Below, one piece after another: positions 10,475 through 20,009 of a stretch of DNA of 64,000 nt. The stretch lies in contig CM029672.1 of assembly GCA_017311315.1 (NCBI GenBank), positions 9,838,463-9,902,462 of the forward strand, read 5' to 3'. Below the pieces are notes generated by a model that was given only the letters and a program-made list of their open reading frames with translations, had not been told where the DNA came from and ran no database searches. The position numbers and the translations under genes are program-made. Source of the DNA: Dendrocalamus latiflorus (taxonomy: Eukaryota > Streptophyta > Magnoliopsida > Poales > Poaceae). Each line of letters opens with the position of its first letter. The stretch's first letter is position 1.

Positions 10475-10482
10475 TATATAAA
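10475..10482 (+). promoter_or_regulatory. Probable TATA box of the hAT transposase
   Basis: TATATAAA stands 262 bases before the transposase ATG, just ahead of the 48-bp leader repeats. Transcription would start about 30 bases downstream. This is inferred from position and sequence. Confidence 0.5.
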
Positions 10483-10506
10483 TTCATTTCCTCCGCTGTG
10501 TTTTCC

Positions 10507-10636
10507 AGAATCACAGATTCATTTCATTTCTTCACTTCCTCTGTTCGGCTTCCCAGAATCACAGATTCATTTCATTTCTTCACTCCCTCCGTTCGGCTTC
10601 CCAGAATCACAGATTTATTCCATTTCTTCACTCCGC
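10507..10636 (+). repeat. 48-bp tandem repeat in the transposase leader (2.7 copies)
   Basis: Copies start with AGAATCACAGAT at 10507, 10555 and 10603, an exact 48-bp period; the third is partial. The units are pyrimidine-rich (TTCATTTCATTTCTTCACT), as 5' leaders often are. Confidence 0.85.
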
Positions 10637-10743
10637 ATCAGAGCTCCTATATTTTCTGCATTTATACTCTTTATTTATTTATTACTTCTAATTTCGCAAG
10701 CACATTTATTGTATTTATATTTCTTATTTATTAATTAATCACC

Positions 10744-12957
10744 ATGTTACCAAGAAGCCGCAGTTCCAGGGAGCAATCAAACAGTATGCAGAGAAATCGA
10801 AGCTCGAAAAGGACAGCGGGACGACTTAGTGTAAGCTCTCGCCGTCGCTCCCCTAGTCCTCCTCCGACCCCCATTGATGCTCGTCGGCTCTCGCCAAGCA
10901 TGGGAGACTACGGCATGGATGACCGTCATATGGACGGTACAGAGGGCTATGAGGAGTACCAGGGAGCAACGGGGACACCAGAATTCTCAACCCCGTCCAC
11001 GGACGCCAACATTGGCGGGTCTACACGAAGGGCGGAATGCTGGAAGCACATGACCTGGAGCCAGGAAATCCAAGACGGTGAAACGGTAGATATCGCAACC
11101 TGTAATTATTGTAATGCTAAATTAAGTGCTCGTTCAGCTGTAGGGACAGGACATTTGAACCGCCACTACAAAGCATGCTTACGCAAGATGGCGGCACAGC
11201 GCCGAGGGGGAGGAGGAGTACAAACACAGCTAAACTTCGAGGCCGATGGCTCTGTAAGTACTTGGGTATACAACCCGCTTAATGCACGTGAGAAAATTGC
11301 TAGATATATAGTTTCAGAAGACCAGCCGATTAGGATGGGTGAAAGCCACGCGTTCGAAAGAATGATCCAACGCGGCTTTTGCCCACAGTACCAACATGTT
11401 AGTAGGAGGACTACTACATCCGATATTTTATGGATGTATCAAAAAGAACTGGTAGAGTTAAAACAACAATTCCAACAAGTTCAATATTCTTTTGCCATAA
11501 CCTCTGATATTTGGACATCATCCCATCAAAGAAGTGCATACCTTAGTGTTGTAGCTCATTATTTAGATGATAATTATAAACTAAACAAAAGAGTCATAGG
11601 ATTTAAACTAATAAATGAATCGCATACGGGAGAGGCAATTGCCGAGCGTATATTATATGTACTTGATGATTTTAAGATAGATAATAAAATTGCTTCTATA
11701 ACTCTAGATAACGTATCGGCAAACACAACAGCTATGAATATCCTCACCCCAAGATTACAAACATATATTGGTGGTTATGTCCTCCACCAGAGATGTGTAT
11801 GCTACATCTTGAATCTTGTTGTTCAAGATGGCATGCAAGTAATTGGTCCATATCTGAACAGTATCCGCGATGCTATTCATTACCTCGCAAGCTCTCCACA
11901 AGTGGTAGCTAGATTCGCGGAGTACTGTGCAGCTAATGGGAAAGAGCCAAGAAAATTTGGCCTTGACATGAAGGTGAGGTGGAACTCAACATATATCATG
12001 CTAAAAAAGATACAAGGTTACGAAAATATTATATCCGTTTTTGTCAATGCTAACTGTCAAAATAATGATTTGCTAGTTACTAATTCAGATTGGCAGGTTG
12101 CTAGTCATTTTCGAGAGTTTTTAAAACCTTTTTATAAAGCAACAAAGGTTTTATCTGGTATTTATTATCCTACCTCTTGCTTAGTTATAGAGTTTATTTG
12201 GTTAATTGCAGATAAAATTGCTAACTCTAGGGACGATGCTATTTTAGGCCATGCCGTCGTAGGAATGGAAGAAAAATTTGTTAAATATTTTGGTTCCCTT
12301 TCACACCTGTATTGTTTTGCTATTATTTTTGATCCTACAAAAAAGTTGGTAGGTTTACAGGAAGCTATGGAGGGGATAGGTGAATGTCTTGGCTTAGATT
12401 TTTCAGAAGCTTTCGAACATGTCAAACAAGAGCTTTTTCGTGTTTTTCGTTTGTATCATGATAAGTTTGCCAGCAGCGGAAGATCGGAGGCCTCACAGCA
12501 GACGCAAAAGGGGAAGACAAGCTTCAAACACTTGTGGAAGAAACTAAAGGACAAGTCTACTTCTTCGTCCTCTCAGTCTCAGGCATCCTCCAAGTGGAAT
12601 TCTACCTCGGAGTTGAACCACTATTTGAAGCATGATTTCGCAAACATTGATCCTGATCTTACTGATGGACGCAAGATAGACTTGCTCGAGTGGTGGAAGA
12701 ACAACAAGCGGATCTTTCCTGTGCTGTCACATTTCGCACGGGATGTTCTCCTGGTACCAGTGTCCACTGTCTCTTCAGAAGCGACGTTCAGTACGGTAGG
12801 GAGAATAATAGAAGAGAGAAGATCATCCCTTATGTCCAGGATGGTGGAGGCAATCACATGTGCCAAAGACTGGGAATTAGCCAAAGAGCGGGAACAACAT
12901 CAACTGGAGGATCCCGAAATCGTACAAGCATATGCTGACCTAGACATTGCCGAGTAG
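10744..12957 (+). CDS. hAT transposase, 737 aa, intact
   Basis: This nuclear enzyme would bind the element ends and cut and rejoin DNA with an RNase-H-like DDE fold. The N-terminal 90 residues are basic and Ser/Arg/Pro-rich, probably carrying the nuclear localisation signal. A BED-type zinc finger has Cys120, Cys123, His137 and His141 (CNYC...HLNRH). Candidate catalytic acids are Asp255 (ITSDIWTS), Asp322 (ITLDNVSANTTA) and Glu679 (VSSEATFS), matching the hAT DDE arrangement. The middle holds RWNSTY, usual in plant hAT proteins, and residues about 625-720 are the hAT dimerisation domain (LLEWWK, RDVLLVPVS, FSTVGRII). The start is the first ATG after the leader repeats; the ORF has no stop or frameshift and the length is normal. 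Codon use is AT-richer than UGD. The closest named groups are Ac/Tam3-like or Dart-like; which one cannot be settled by eye. Confidence 0.93.
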   Translation: MLPRSRSSREQSNSMQRNRSSKRTAGRLSVSSRRRSPSPPPTPIDARRLSPSMGDYGMDDRHMDGTEGYEEYQGATGTPEFSTPSTDANIGGSTRRAECWKHMTWSQEIQDGETVDIATCNYCNAKLSARSAVGTGHLNRHYKACLRKMAAQRRGGGGVQTQLNFEADGSVSTWVYNPLNAREKIARYIVSEDQPIRMGESHAFERMIQRGFCPQYQHVSRRTTTSDILWMYQKELVELKQQFQQVQYSFAITSDIWTSSHQRSAYLSVVAHYLDDNYKLNKRVIGFKLINESHTGEAIAERILYVLDDFKIDNKIASITLDNVSANTTAMNILTPRLQTYIGGYVLHQRCVCYILNLVVQDGMQVIGPYLNSIRDAIHYLASSPQVVARFAEYCAANGKEPRKFGLDMKVRWNSTYIMLKKIQGYENIISVFVNANCQNNDLLVTNSDWQVASHFREFLKPFYKATKVLSGIYYPTSCLVIEFIWLIADKIANSRDDAILGHAVVGMEEKFVKYFGSLSHLYCFAIIFDPTKKLVGLQEAMEGIGECLGLDFSEAFEHVKQELFRVFRLYHDKFASSGRSEASQQTQKGKTSFKHLWKKLKDKSTSSSSQSQASSKWNSTSELNHYLKHDFANIDPDLTDGRKIDLLEWWKNNKRIFPVLSHFARDVLLVPVSTVSSEATFSTVGRIIEERRSSLMSRMVEAITCAKDWELAKEREQHQLEDPEIVQAYADLDIAE

Positions 12958-13229
12958 ATATTATCTATGCATGTTGTAATATTTTGTATATACATATATT
13001 GTTACTGTACTCTTTTCCTTACTCGGGAAACCCCACTCTGGGGCGTAAGGTTTTTAACGAGGCAGTAACATTGTATTTCTGAAATATTAAAGTAATTTCA
13101 CTTTTTCCCGAAATATTTATGTTGTTGCGTGCCTATGTTTTTATGCAATTAATTTAATTTCAACTAGTTTCAAAGGAGGCGGGTACGAGAGAAAGAAAGA
13201 TGATGACCGTCGCCATCGCGTTCGCGTAT

Positions 13230-13408
13230 AGTAATTTTGGGCTGAGCTTGGGCTGGCACGGTGGGCTTTGGGCCGAGCTTGGGCCTGGCCGGAGACGACG
13301 TGGGCCGGCACGGCGAGATGACTGGGCCGAGCCGGCCCGGCACGAAGCGGCACGAAGCACGATGGGCCCGGGCCGTGCCGGCACGGCACGGCCCAAGTCC
13401 CAACTCTA
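13230..13408 (+). repeat. Right subterminal region and TIR of the hAT element
   Basis: GGGCCG, GGCACGG and GCACGAAGC motifs recur up to the terminal AAGTCCCAACTCTA, mirroring the left end. Confidence 0.65.
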
Positions 13409-14330
13409 TGACACACCAGCGGAGCAACGAGCTACTCGAGTCGACGGCGTCGATGGCTTGCATCACGGGGCGATTCACGCGGCGATCGGGAGGGTCGTTC
13501 GGCGAGGCGCGGCGGCGGAAGGGAGCCTCACCACCGCGCCGGCGCAGGCAGCGCGGCGATACCTCCACGGCGGCCGCGCGCTCAACGCCCCCGAACGGAT
13601 GAACGGGGACGAGAAGGTGAGGATCGCCGCTCCATCCCCTCACATCCCACTCCTTTCTTGTTTCTAGGCAGTATACACGCCTCATGCGCATGCCTTTGTT
13701 GGAGAAAAGGACACTTCTTTTACCCCGAGCGTCTCTTAAGCCTTGGAATCGATTCGAGGCCATCTTCCTCGTCGCAACGATTTCGGACGGGAAGAACACC
13801 AACGATTTCCGCAACACAACCGAATTGAGTCTACGTACACAGCTTCACCTTCACCCTTGTCCCACTATTGAGTCTACACAACTCTTAACTGTCAAGACCT
13901 ACACCCTAGGAACTTGTTTTTCACCTCTTTTGCTTGCCTCCACGAATCACAATGTAAAGATGTATCTCTCCCCCAAATGGCTGTCGCTGAAAATTTCCAT
14001 ATACTCCACAAACTGTGGTAACAAACCAATGATCTGCAAGCAATGCCCAATGCTCTAGCACAAAGATGCACCAATTGTCGTGTGATGTAAGAATCAATCG
14101 AAGCTGATTCACCACAAGCATACCCTCTGATACCGTGGTATAATGATGCAACTCGTTTCATTTTCGCAAGAGGCATAGTTTTGGAAATAGCGTTCTCAAG
14201 TACACCATTGGTCACGAGCTCAGCCTCAGCAAACAATGGGGTATAGACAAGAAAACTGCTCAACTTGGTTTGTTTGTAGCTTTGGTTGTATCAACAATAC
14301 AATTGTCGTGGTTACATGTCAAACAGTAGA
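13409..14330. other. Unassigned sequence between the hAT and Copia elements
   Basis: The first 250 bases are GC-rich and open on the + strand, ending at a donor-like GAGAAG|GTGAGG near 13616. That could be a gene or captured-exon remnant, but I recognise no protein. The rest is AT-richer. A 123-residue open frame on the minus strand (14263-13892) resembles nothing I know. The last bases (from about 14318, TGTCAAACA) may be the end of a minus-strand Gypsy LTR that continues after the Copia insertion. Confidence 0.3.
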
Positions 14331-14774
14331 TGCGGCTCGCCTGCTCCTGTATGAAGGATTAGCACGAAGCAGCGCTCACTATTGTCCTTCGCGTACTGCA
14401 CCTTCCTAGCTCTTACGTACGTGTAGCACATCACAAGTTGGAGCAGCTCCTCTGCTCCTGATTATCTCCGCGTGATACGCCTGCCGCGTGACACGAAATT
14501 GCCGGGGCAAGGAACGAACACGAGACAAAAACAAAAACACGTAACCCTCTCAGCTAACTTTATTTCTCTTGTTGCTTCCTTGCTTCTCTTCTTACCTCTT
14601 CTGACTTGCATTGCTCACATCAACCAGAGTACAATACCTATGCATATATACCCCCATACCATCGACTAAGACACGAACACGGACACCGACTAGGAAAGTA
14701 GAGCTCGCACGGAACTTAACTTGTATACAGATACGGTGAGAAAACGGAAAACCAAACAAGATTAGACTCTAACA
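14331..14774 (-). repeat. 3' LTR of the Copia element
   Basis: On the + strand it begins TGCGGCTCGCC and ends CTCTAACA. It is highly similar to the right copy, with point changes and small indels. Confidence 0.9.
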
Positions 14775-14851
14775 ATCACCTCCTTAATCTTGTTTCTCTA
14801 TCTTAATCACGCTAATCTTTTCTCTTGCTGTTGCTTCTTTCTTGCATGCCT

Positions 14852-15862
14852 TCATGGGCTCTCCTCATTCAGTTCCACCATGATCGACTCATTTTCAACA
14901 TATGAGGAAAGGAGTACTAGCTCTCTGTCATCTTCTTCTTTGTCTTTGGCAAAGTTCACTTTCCTATCCTTCTTCTTGCTCTTACAATCCAAAGCAAAGT
15001 GCCCAAATTTGTTACAGTTGAAGCAATTTTTATTACTGCGGCATCTTATCGCGTAGTGCCCGTATTCGCCACAATCAAAGCACTTGACATGTGACAAATC
15101 ATAAAATCTCTCACCACCGCCTTACTCAGTCTTGTCTCCACGGCCACCCCTGCCGCCTTGACCACTCTGGCCACCTCAACCGCGCCGCCTCCCGTGGTTG
15201 TATGATGCGCCACGACCGTCTCTCAGATCTCCCCTTACTAGCGACACCTGCTCGTTGTGAGATCCTTGCTCCTTACGCGACTGAAACCCCTTTAATAACT
15301 CCTCATGCGCCTTGAGAGATCCTGTGATCTCCTCTATCTTCTTCTTGTCCAGATCGGATGAGTACATAAGTGTTGTGACAACAGGTATGTACTTTTTCGG
15401 AAGCACGCGCAGGTACTTCTTTACCGCTACAGATTCCTCCATCTTGTCGCCAAGAGAGTTAATCTGATTGTACAGCTTGCCAGCGAACTCATCCACCGAT
15501 TGGGTCTCTTCCATCTTCAGATTCTCAAACTTGCTCCGCAAATTCTGGAGCCGCACCTCCTTGACATGATCAACTCCTTCGTGCATCATCTGAAGCGCCT
15601 CCCAAGCTTCCCGTGCCGTCTCCTTGCCGATGAGCTGATGCATCATCGTGTCTGGCACCGCCTGGTAGATGAGAGCCAAAGCTGTCTGATCTACCTTGTC
15701 GTCCACCTCCTTGTCCTTCACCTTCAGATCGACTGCGCCCCAGACTCCCTAGGCGCGCATGTTTGCCTTCATCTTCATTGCCCACACAGGGTAGGTGTCG
15801 ATCGTCAAGAGAGGGTACTTGAGAGAGATTAGCCCACACTGAGTCTCCGCCTTGCCACCCAT
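14852..15862 (-). pseudogene. Copia gag polyprotein remnant with three in-frame stops
   Basis: Gag forms the cytoplasmic virus-like particle of the retrotransposon. One frame runs from ATG at 15862 to TGA at 14854-14852 (337 codons) but is interrupted by TAG (15751-15749), TGA (15178-15176) and TAA (15124-15122). The N-terminal part has the YPVWAMKMK motif of plant Copia gag. The middle matches the UBN2-type gag domain (VPDTMMHQLIG, AREAWEAL, KYLRVLPKKY). A Gly/Arg-rich linker precedes two CCHC zinc knuckles, CFDCGEYGHYAIRC and CFNCNKFGHFALDC. Frame is kept throughout, so decay is by point mutation only. No protease follows; the frame ends about 80 bp before the 3' LTR, showing that pol was deleted. 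It cannot yield a full gag. Confidence 0.9.
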
Positions 15863-15900
15863 GCTCTAATACCACTTGTTGCAATTTACCCGCCTAGACC

Positions 15901-16337
15901 AGCGGCTCGCCTGCTCCTGTACAAAGGATTAGTACGAAGCAGCGCTCACTATTGTCCTTCACGTATTGCGCCTTCTTAGCTCTTCCATACGTGTAGCACA
16001 TCACGAGTTGGAGCAGCTCCTCTGCTCTTGGTTATCTCTGCGTGACACGAGACACGAAATCGCCAAGACAAGGAACGAACACGAGACAAAAACACAAAAA
16101 CATGTAACCCTCTCTGCTAACTTTATTTCTCTTGTTGCTTCCTTGCTTCTCTTTTTACCTCTTCTAACTTGCATTGCGCACATCAACCAGAGTACAATAC
16201 CCATGCATATATACCCCCATACCATCGACTAAGACACAAACACGAACACTGACTAGGAAAGTAGAGCTCATGCAGAACTTAGCTCGTATACGGATACGGC
16301 GAGAAAATAGAAAACTAAATAAGATTAGACTCTAACA
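15901..16337 (-). repeat. 5' LTR of the Copia element
   Basis: On the + strand it begins AGCGGCTCGCC (first base changed from the expected T) and ends CTCTAACA before GTAGA. Confidence 0.9.
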
Positions 16338-16342
16338 GTAGA

Positions 16343-16634
16343 TACCGGAGCTTCAGAAAACCTGAGTAGGGTACCTGGCTGCTAGAAATCGGGAGAGGTG
16401 TAGAGTGAATACATTGTGCTCAATCTTAATTTTATTCCTGCACAATGTTCTCTCCCCCATGATGCTTTATGGGCCATATTTATAGTCATGAGTGAAGGTA
16501 TTTATACAACTAGTGAGAGCAAACATGTTATTTTCTCGGCATTGCCTATGTGGGCTTGCCTTTTAGTTACACGCATACTTGAGCTTACGCCTGGTGGACT
16601 GATTGAGCCAAGGTGGAGGTCACTCTCCCAACAA
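16343..16634 (-). repeat. Probable Gypsy LTR (minus orientation), interrupted by the Copia element
   Basis: Read on the minus strand it begins TGTTGGGAGAGTGACCTCC at 16634. It contains TATAAATACC and TATAAATATGG promoter-like boxes and runs to the Copia insertion. It may resume at 14325 and end TTTGACA at 14318. A polypurine-like GAGAGGCTAT lies just outside 16634. The first 40 bases resemble 63383-63422, in front of Gypsy pol. LTR identity is inference; no second full copy is present. Confidence 0.5.
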
Positions 16635-17388
16635 TAGCCTCTCAAGGGTAAGGACTTCACAACCAATTGGCTGAAGCCATGCGCCCCACACTTTGACCCC
16701 CTCCGTATCTTCGGCTCACCATTGCGATCCATGACATATTTTATGGCCTTCGTTGCCCTGTCGGTGTGATAGGCAGGCCTTGGGATCACTTTTCGGGGCT
16801 ATCCCACTCTGTCAAAGGTCTTGTCCATTCGGCGGGTGGGCTTCACCATGGTCCCCCTCCATCCAATGCATCTACTCCATGTTGGGCTTCACCGGTTTTG
16901 TGGTTGCATCGTTGAGGCAATAGGCGGCCTTCGCTGCTTAGGCCTTGGGTGTGACGTGTTGTCTCCATCATGGAGATCCTTGAGCTTACCTATTGGCTTC
17001 AGTCTGGGAACCGTTAGTGGCCACAAATGAACCTCCTCCTAGTGGTCCGGTCCACACTCTGCACGCACCCACATGTGATGTTGCCTGGGATACCGCATTG
17101 ACCTCGTATGATGGACCGAACAGCAGTCACCTTGACCATGCATCGTTGGTTTTGGACACGTGGCGATAATCTTCTTGTAGGGACATCGGTGGTCGTGCCG
17201 GGTATGGGGGCATGCATGTCTCCTCAAAAGGCATGCATGTCCTACTGATATGAAGGCATATGAGTAGCTTGTATTTTTGTAGTTTCTCCCACCATACCAT
17301 CTTGTCCATTTCTAGTCCCACTTTTTCGCTTGTCGACGCGCCTTAGGTTCTACCTTGTGCTTGCATCTTTGTTCTCTAGCGATCTTGC
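16635..17388. other. Retroelement-derived non-coding sequence
   Basis: No ORF is recognised. It lies between the LTR-like stretch and the broken gypsy-type ORF and is probably untranslated internal sequence of that element. Confidence 0.35.
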
Positions 17389-19950
17389 ATGCCCACACAT
17401 CGGTCACCTGTACATCGACTCTGCATGACTACCATTGCCACCATGACTCAAGGAGGGCAACGGGCGCCCTGTTCGGGCCACAACGACCGTTCTGACCAGT
17501 CTACATCACACAGTTACCCTGGCGATGGCAGTTTGACGAAACGTGGTAGGGCAGATGCGGCTACCGCCTCGTCAAGCCATGTCAACGGTTCGCACGATGG
17601 TGGGTCCCCCAATGACGCATGGTTCGAGATGGCCGTTGGGAAGTGCTGGAGGAGGGCCGAGCATGTTGGTTCGTTTGTGAACACGCTTGGTCGCTCATTG
17701 GTGATGAACAATTTCTTAGGTGTGCTCATTCAAGATGGCACGATCTCTGATCGATAATTGGTTCACCAGCAGGATGCGGACAAGGTGATCCCCTTGTCAA
17801 AGGATGGCGAGACTTTGGTCTTCAGTGCATTCTTCGATGCTAGCCTCTACATTCCATGTGCTCGTTTGTGGTCGACGTGCTCCAACTACACGATGTGGAG
17901 CTTGCATAGTTGACCACGAAGACAATCATGTGGCCAATAGTGTTCTCGTGGGCTGCGTGGTTGAAGACTATCGTGGCAAGTGCAACATTGTTCGTGTCTT
18001 TGCACGATGTAATGCCCCAGCTGAAGCGACTGGGTGACGACCAATTTTCCAACCTAGTGAGTGTTAACTTCTAGATTTGGTCGAGCTGCTTGAAGGACTT
18101 TTGGTCCAATTCTACAGGTATGAAGTGGGAGTTCAATTAAGTTCAGAGGTGGTTTTACCTCAACATTTTACTGGGTAGCTACCTCCACTAGATTGGGTGA
18201 AGCATGGACTTCATTGCGTCTCTGCACATCAAGCTTGACTGGGATGATGAGGCCCACACGAAGAGGCTCCACACGTTGGCTTGGTGAATGAACATATGAG
18301 ACCTTGCCAAGCAGTTCTACATGCTTCACATGACTCCGTTGGCCCAGAGTTGGATGCTCAACACTAGGCCACCCCACGAGGATGACATCTGGGCCCCTTG
18401 ACCCAACTTGGAAGACCCAGTGGTCCAGGTAAGGCGCGAATCTAGCTCCGCCTGTTTCTCTGTGATTACCTCCACTATTTTTTATTTATTAATCTATTTT
18501 AGTGGCTTAACTAGAGGAGGCCGAGAGGGTTGTGACCGTGTTCCTAGGCCCATACATTCCCAAGGAGCATAGCCTTCATGCCAGTGCCCCCAATGATGGG
18601 CCTCGCATCAACCGCGTCTACGAGGTTTGGGGCTTTCGGTCCCAGATGCTCTGTTCCTTTAGTAGTGATGGCCGCAGCCTTGGCTCACAGTCTAGTGATG
18701 TAGAGGACACTGGGGGTCATGAAGAGTCACCCTTCTCCTTGATGTGATCCTGCTGTCATTGGTGCCTCATGCTCCTCTTGGCACGGAGGTTGACGTGGAC
18801 GGGGCAGTGAGGATGAGGACACGGCCCAGGATGTGGAGGGTGATGGGGGAAGCGAGAATAGCACGGATGACGATAGAAAGGTGGGTGGCTCGAGGGCTGG
18901 CCTCAAAGGAAAGGTGGAAGTTGAAGGGACGGAAGAGGCCACCCACGTCCCCAGGTCTTCCATGCTGGCTGAGGATCCAACCTCCAAGCTTCACCCAGGG
19001 GTCCAACGAAGCGAGCTTAGTTCAGCTCCCCACCAGTCATCCTCGCCGAGGGCTACTGGGTGAACCTTGATGTTATGGAGGAGAGCTCAAGCTCGGAGGT
19101 GGCGCCCCCCAAAGTTTGCATGGCGAAGGAGCAGGCTTCATGCCTCGAAGCCCCGTGCACCCTAAAGGTGATCAGACCCCTATTCACGTGCCTGGCAGCA
19201 CCGTTGCAGGTTTGAGTCCTTAGATTCTCGGGACTTTGCGTTGCTATCTCCATTGTGTTCACTGACGCTATCTCCCTCGATAGTCACCCCACCCTCTCCG
19301 ACAATGACCGCATTGACTGCTAGCCACAAGGTAGTCTGGACCGATAGTCCACTAGCACTGGCCGAGGAGGCTTCCCATCCACCCCTGGCAGACATCTCAC
19401 GAGGTGATGGTGGTCCGCTCTCCCTAGGAGACTTCATCCCCCGACTGGACAACCTTCGTGCCATGCGGGCTGGCATGGACGAATCGCTGGATCGCAGGGC
19501 ACTTCGGTCATGTGGGTCTGATCTACTTCTTGGCGCACTTGAGGCATGCAAGGCAAAGCTACATCCTTCGGGGACCCTGGTCTCTATTATGTTTTGGCGC
19601 CTTAGTCTATGGCCTTCCTCTTCTTCAGATGGTGGCCTTGTCATGCGCTCTATAGACGATGTTCCATCACGAGGCCACAAGCATGCAAGAGTAGTTGGAG
19701 GCTACTCAAAAAGCTAAGAGGACGCCGTGTTGCTTGCTGCTGAGTAGGTGGAGTGGTTTTGCTTTCTCGAGACAGAGGATCTGAAGGCTATTTTGGATGT
19801 GAAGGCCGTGGCGATGGAGACTACCACCTGGGCAACAGAGGAAAGGGACAGCTTCCTCCAACAAATCACCTCCCTCGAGCGAGAGGATGTGCAGCTCGAG
19901 GCAAAGCTTACAGAAGGGGCACCGCCTTCATGACAGTGTAACTAGGACAA
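17389..19950 (+). pseudogene. Decayed 'putative gypsy-type transposon' ORF (Transposase_28-like)
   Basis: Broken reading frames on the + strand recall the plant family PF04195, an ORF found in grass Gypsy-type elements whose biochemical role is not established. From 17389 one frame reads to a TAA stop in the TGATCGATAATTGG stretch (about 17757) and continues through VFSAFFDASLYIPC. A frameshift near 17865 moves the match to another frame, which has DVLQLHDVELAQLT, VSLHDVMPQLKRL and DDQFSNL, diagnostic of this family. Further stops follow. From 19241 a Ser/Pro-rich stretch and then a segment with ITSLEREDVQLEAKL (19748-19933, likely coiled coil) look like the C-terminal part. No complete protein is possible. 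It stands opposite in strand to the gag at 20.0-22.1 kb. Confidence 0.65.
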
Positions 19951-20009
19951 ACTATGGAACTAGCAACGAGACCCCCTAGAGAACTGACTAGAACTGATTG
20001 AGAAATATG

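Larger units (their letters stand above)
8833..13408 (+). mobile_element. hAT superfamily DNA transposon, structurally intact, putatively autonomous (4.58 kb)
   Basis: The termini are inverted copies: TAGAGCTGGGACTTGGGCC at 8833 and the complement of TAGAGTTGGGACTTGGGCC ending at 13408, one mismatch in 19. TAGAG starts fit hAT ends, such as those of rice Dart/nDart. Just inside each end are clustered CGGCACGG/GGGCC motifs, probable transposase-binding sites. The flanks give only an imperfect 8-bp duplication: CCACACAC against TGACACAC, 6 of 8, if the left end has one extra C. Inside, a single intronless transposase gene occupies 10744-12957, with a TATA box and a tandem-repeat leader upstream. 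No disruption is seen in transposase or TIRs. Confidence 0.87.
14331..16337 (-). mobile_element. Ty1/Copia LTR element, gag-only deletion derivative, minus orientation
   Basis: Direct repeats 14331-14774 (444 bp) and 15901-16337 (437 bp) are flanked by the perfect 5-bp duplication GTAGA (14326-14330 and 16338-16342). On the minus strand each begins TGTTAGAGTC. The left copy ends GCCGCA, while the right one ends GCCGCT. A primer-site-like TGGTATTAGAGC (complement of 15863-15874) lies 26 bp inside the 5' LTR, just before the gag ATG. An AAGGAGGTGAT polypurine tract precedes the 3' LTR. The 1.1-kb interior contains only a broken gag; protease, integrase and reverse transcriptase are absent. Confidence 0.9.

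Noticed and set aside
8825..13416. Perfect 8-bp target duplication for the large hAT element
   Set aside because: CACACACC and TGACACAC do not match in register; shifting by one gives 6 of 8, and CA-rich sequence makes this weak.
13892..14263. 123-codon minus-strand frame
   Set aside because: No recognisable motif and no splice context. Left as unassigned rather than called a gene.
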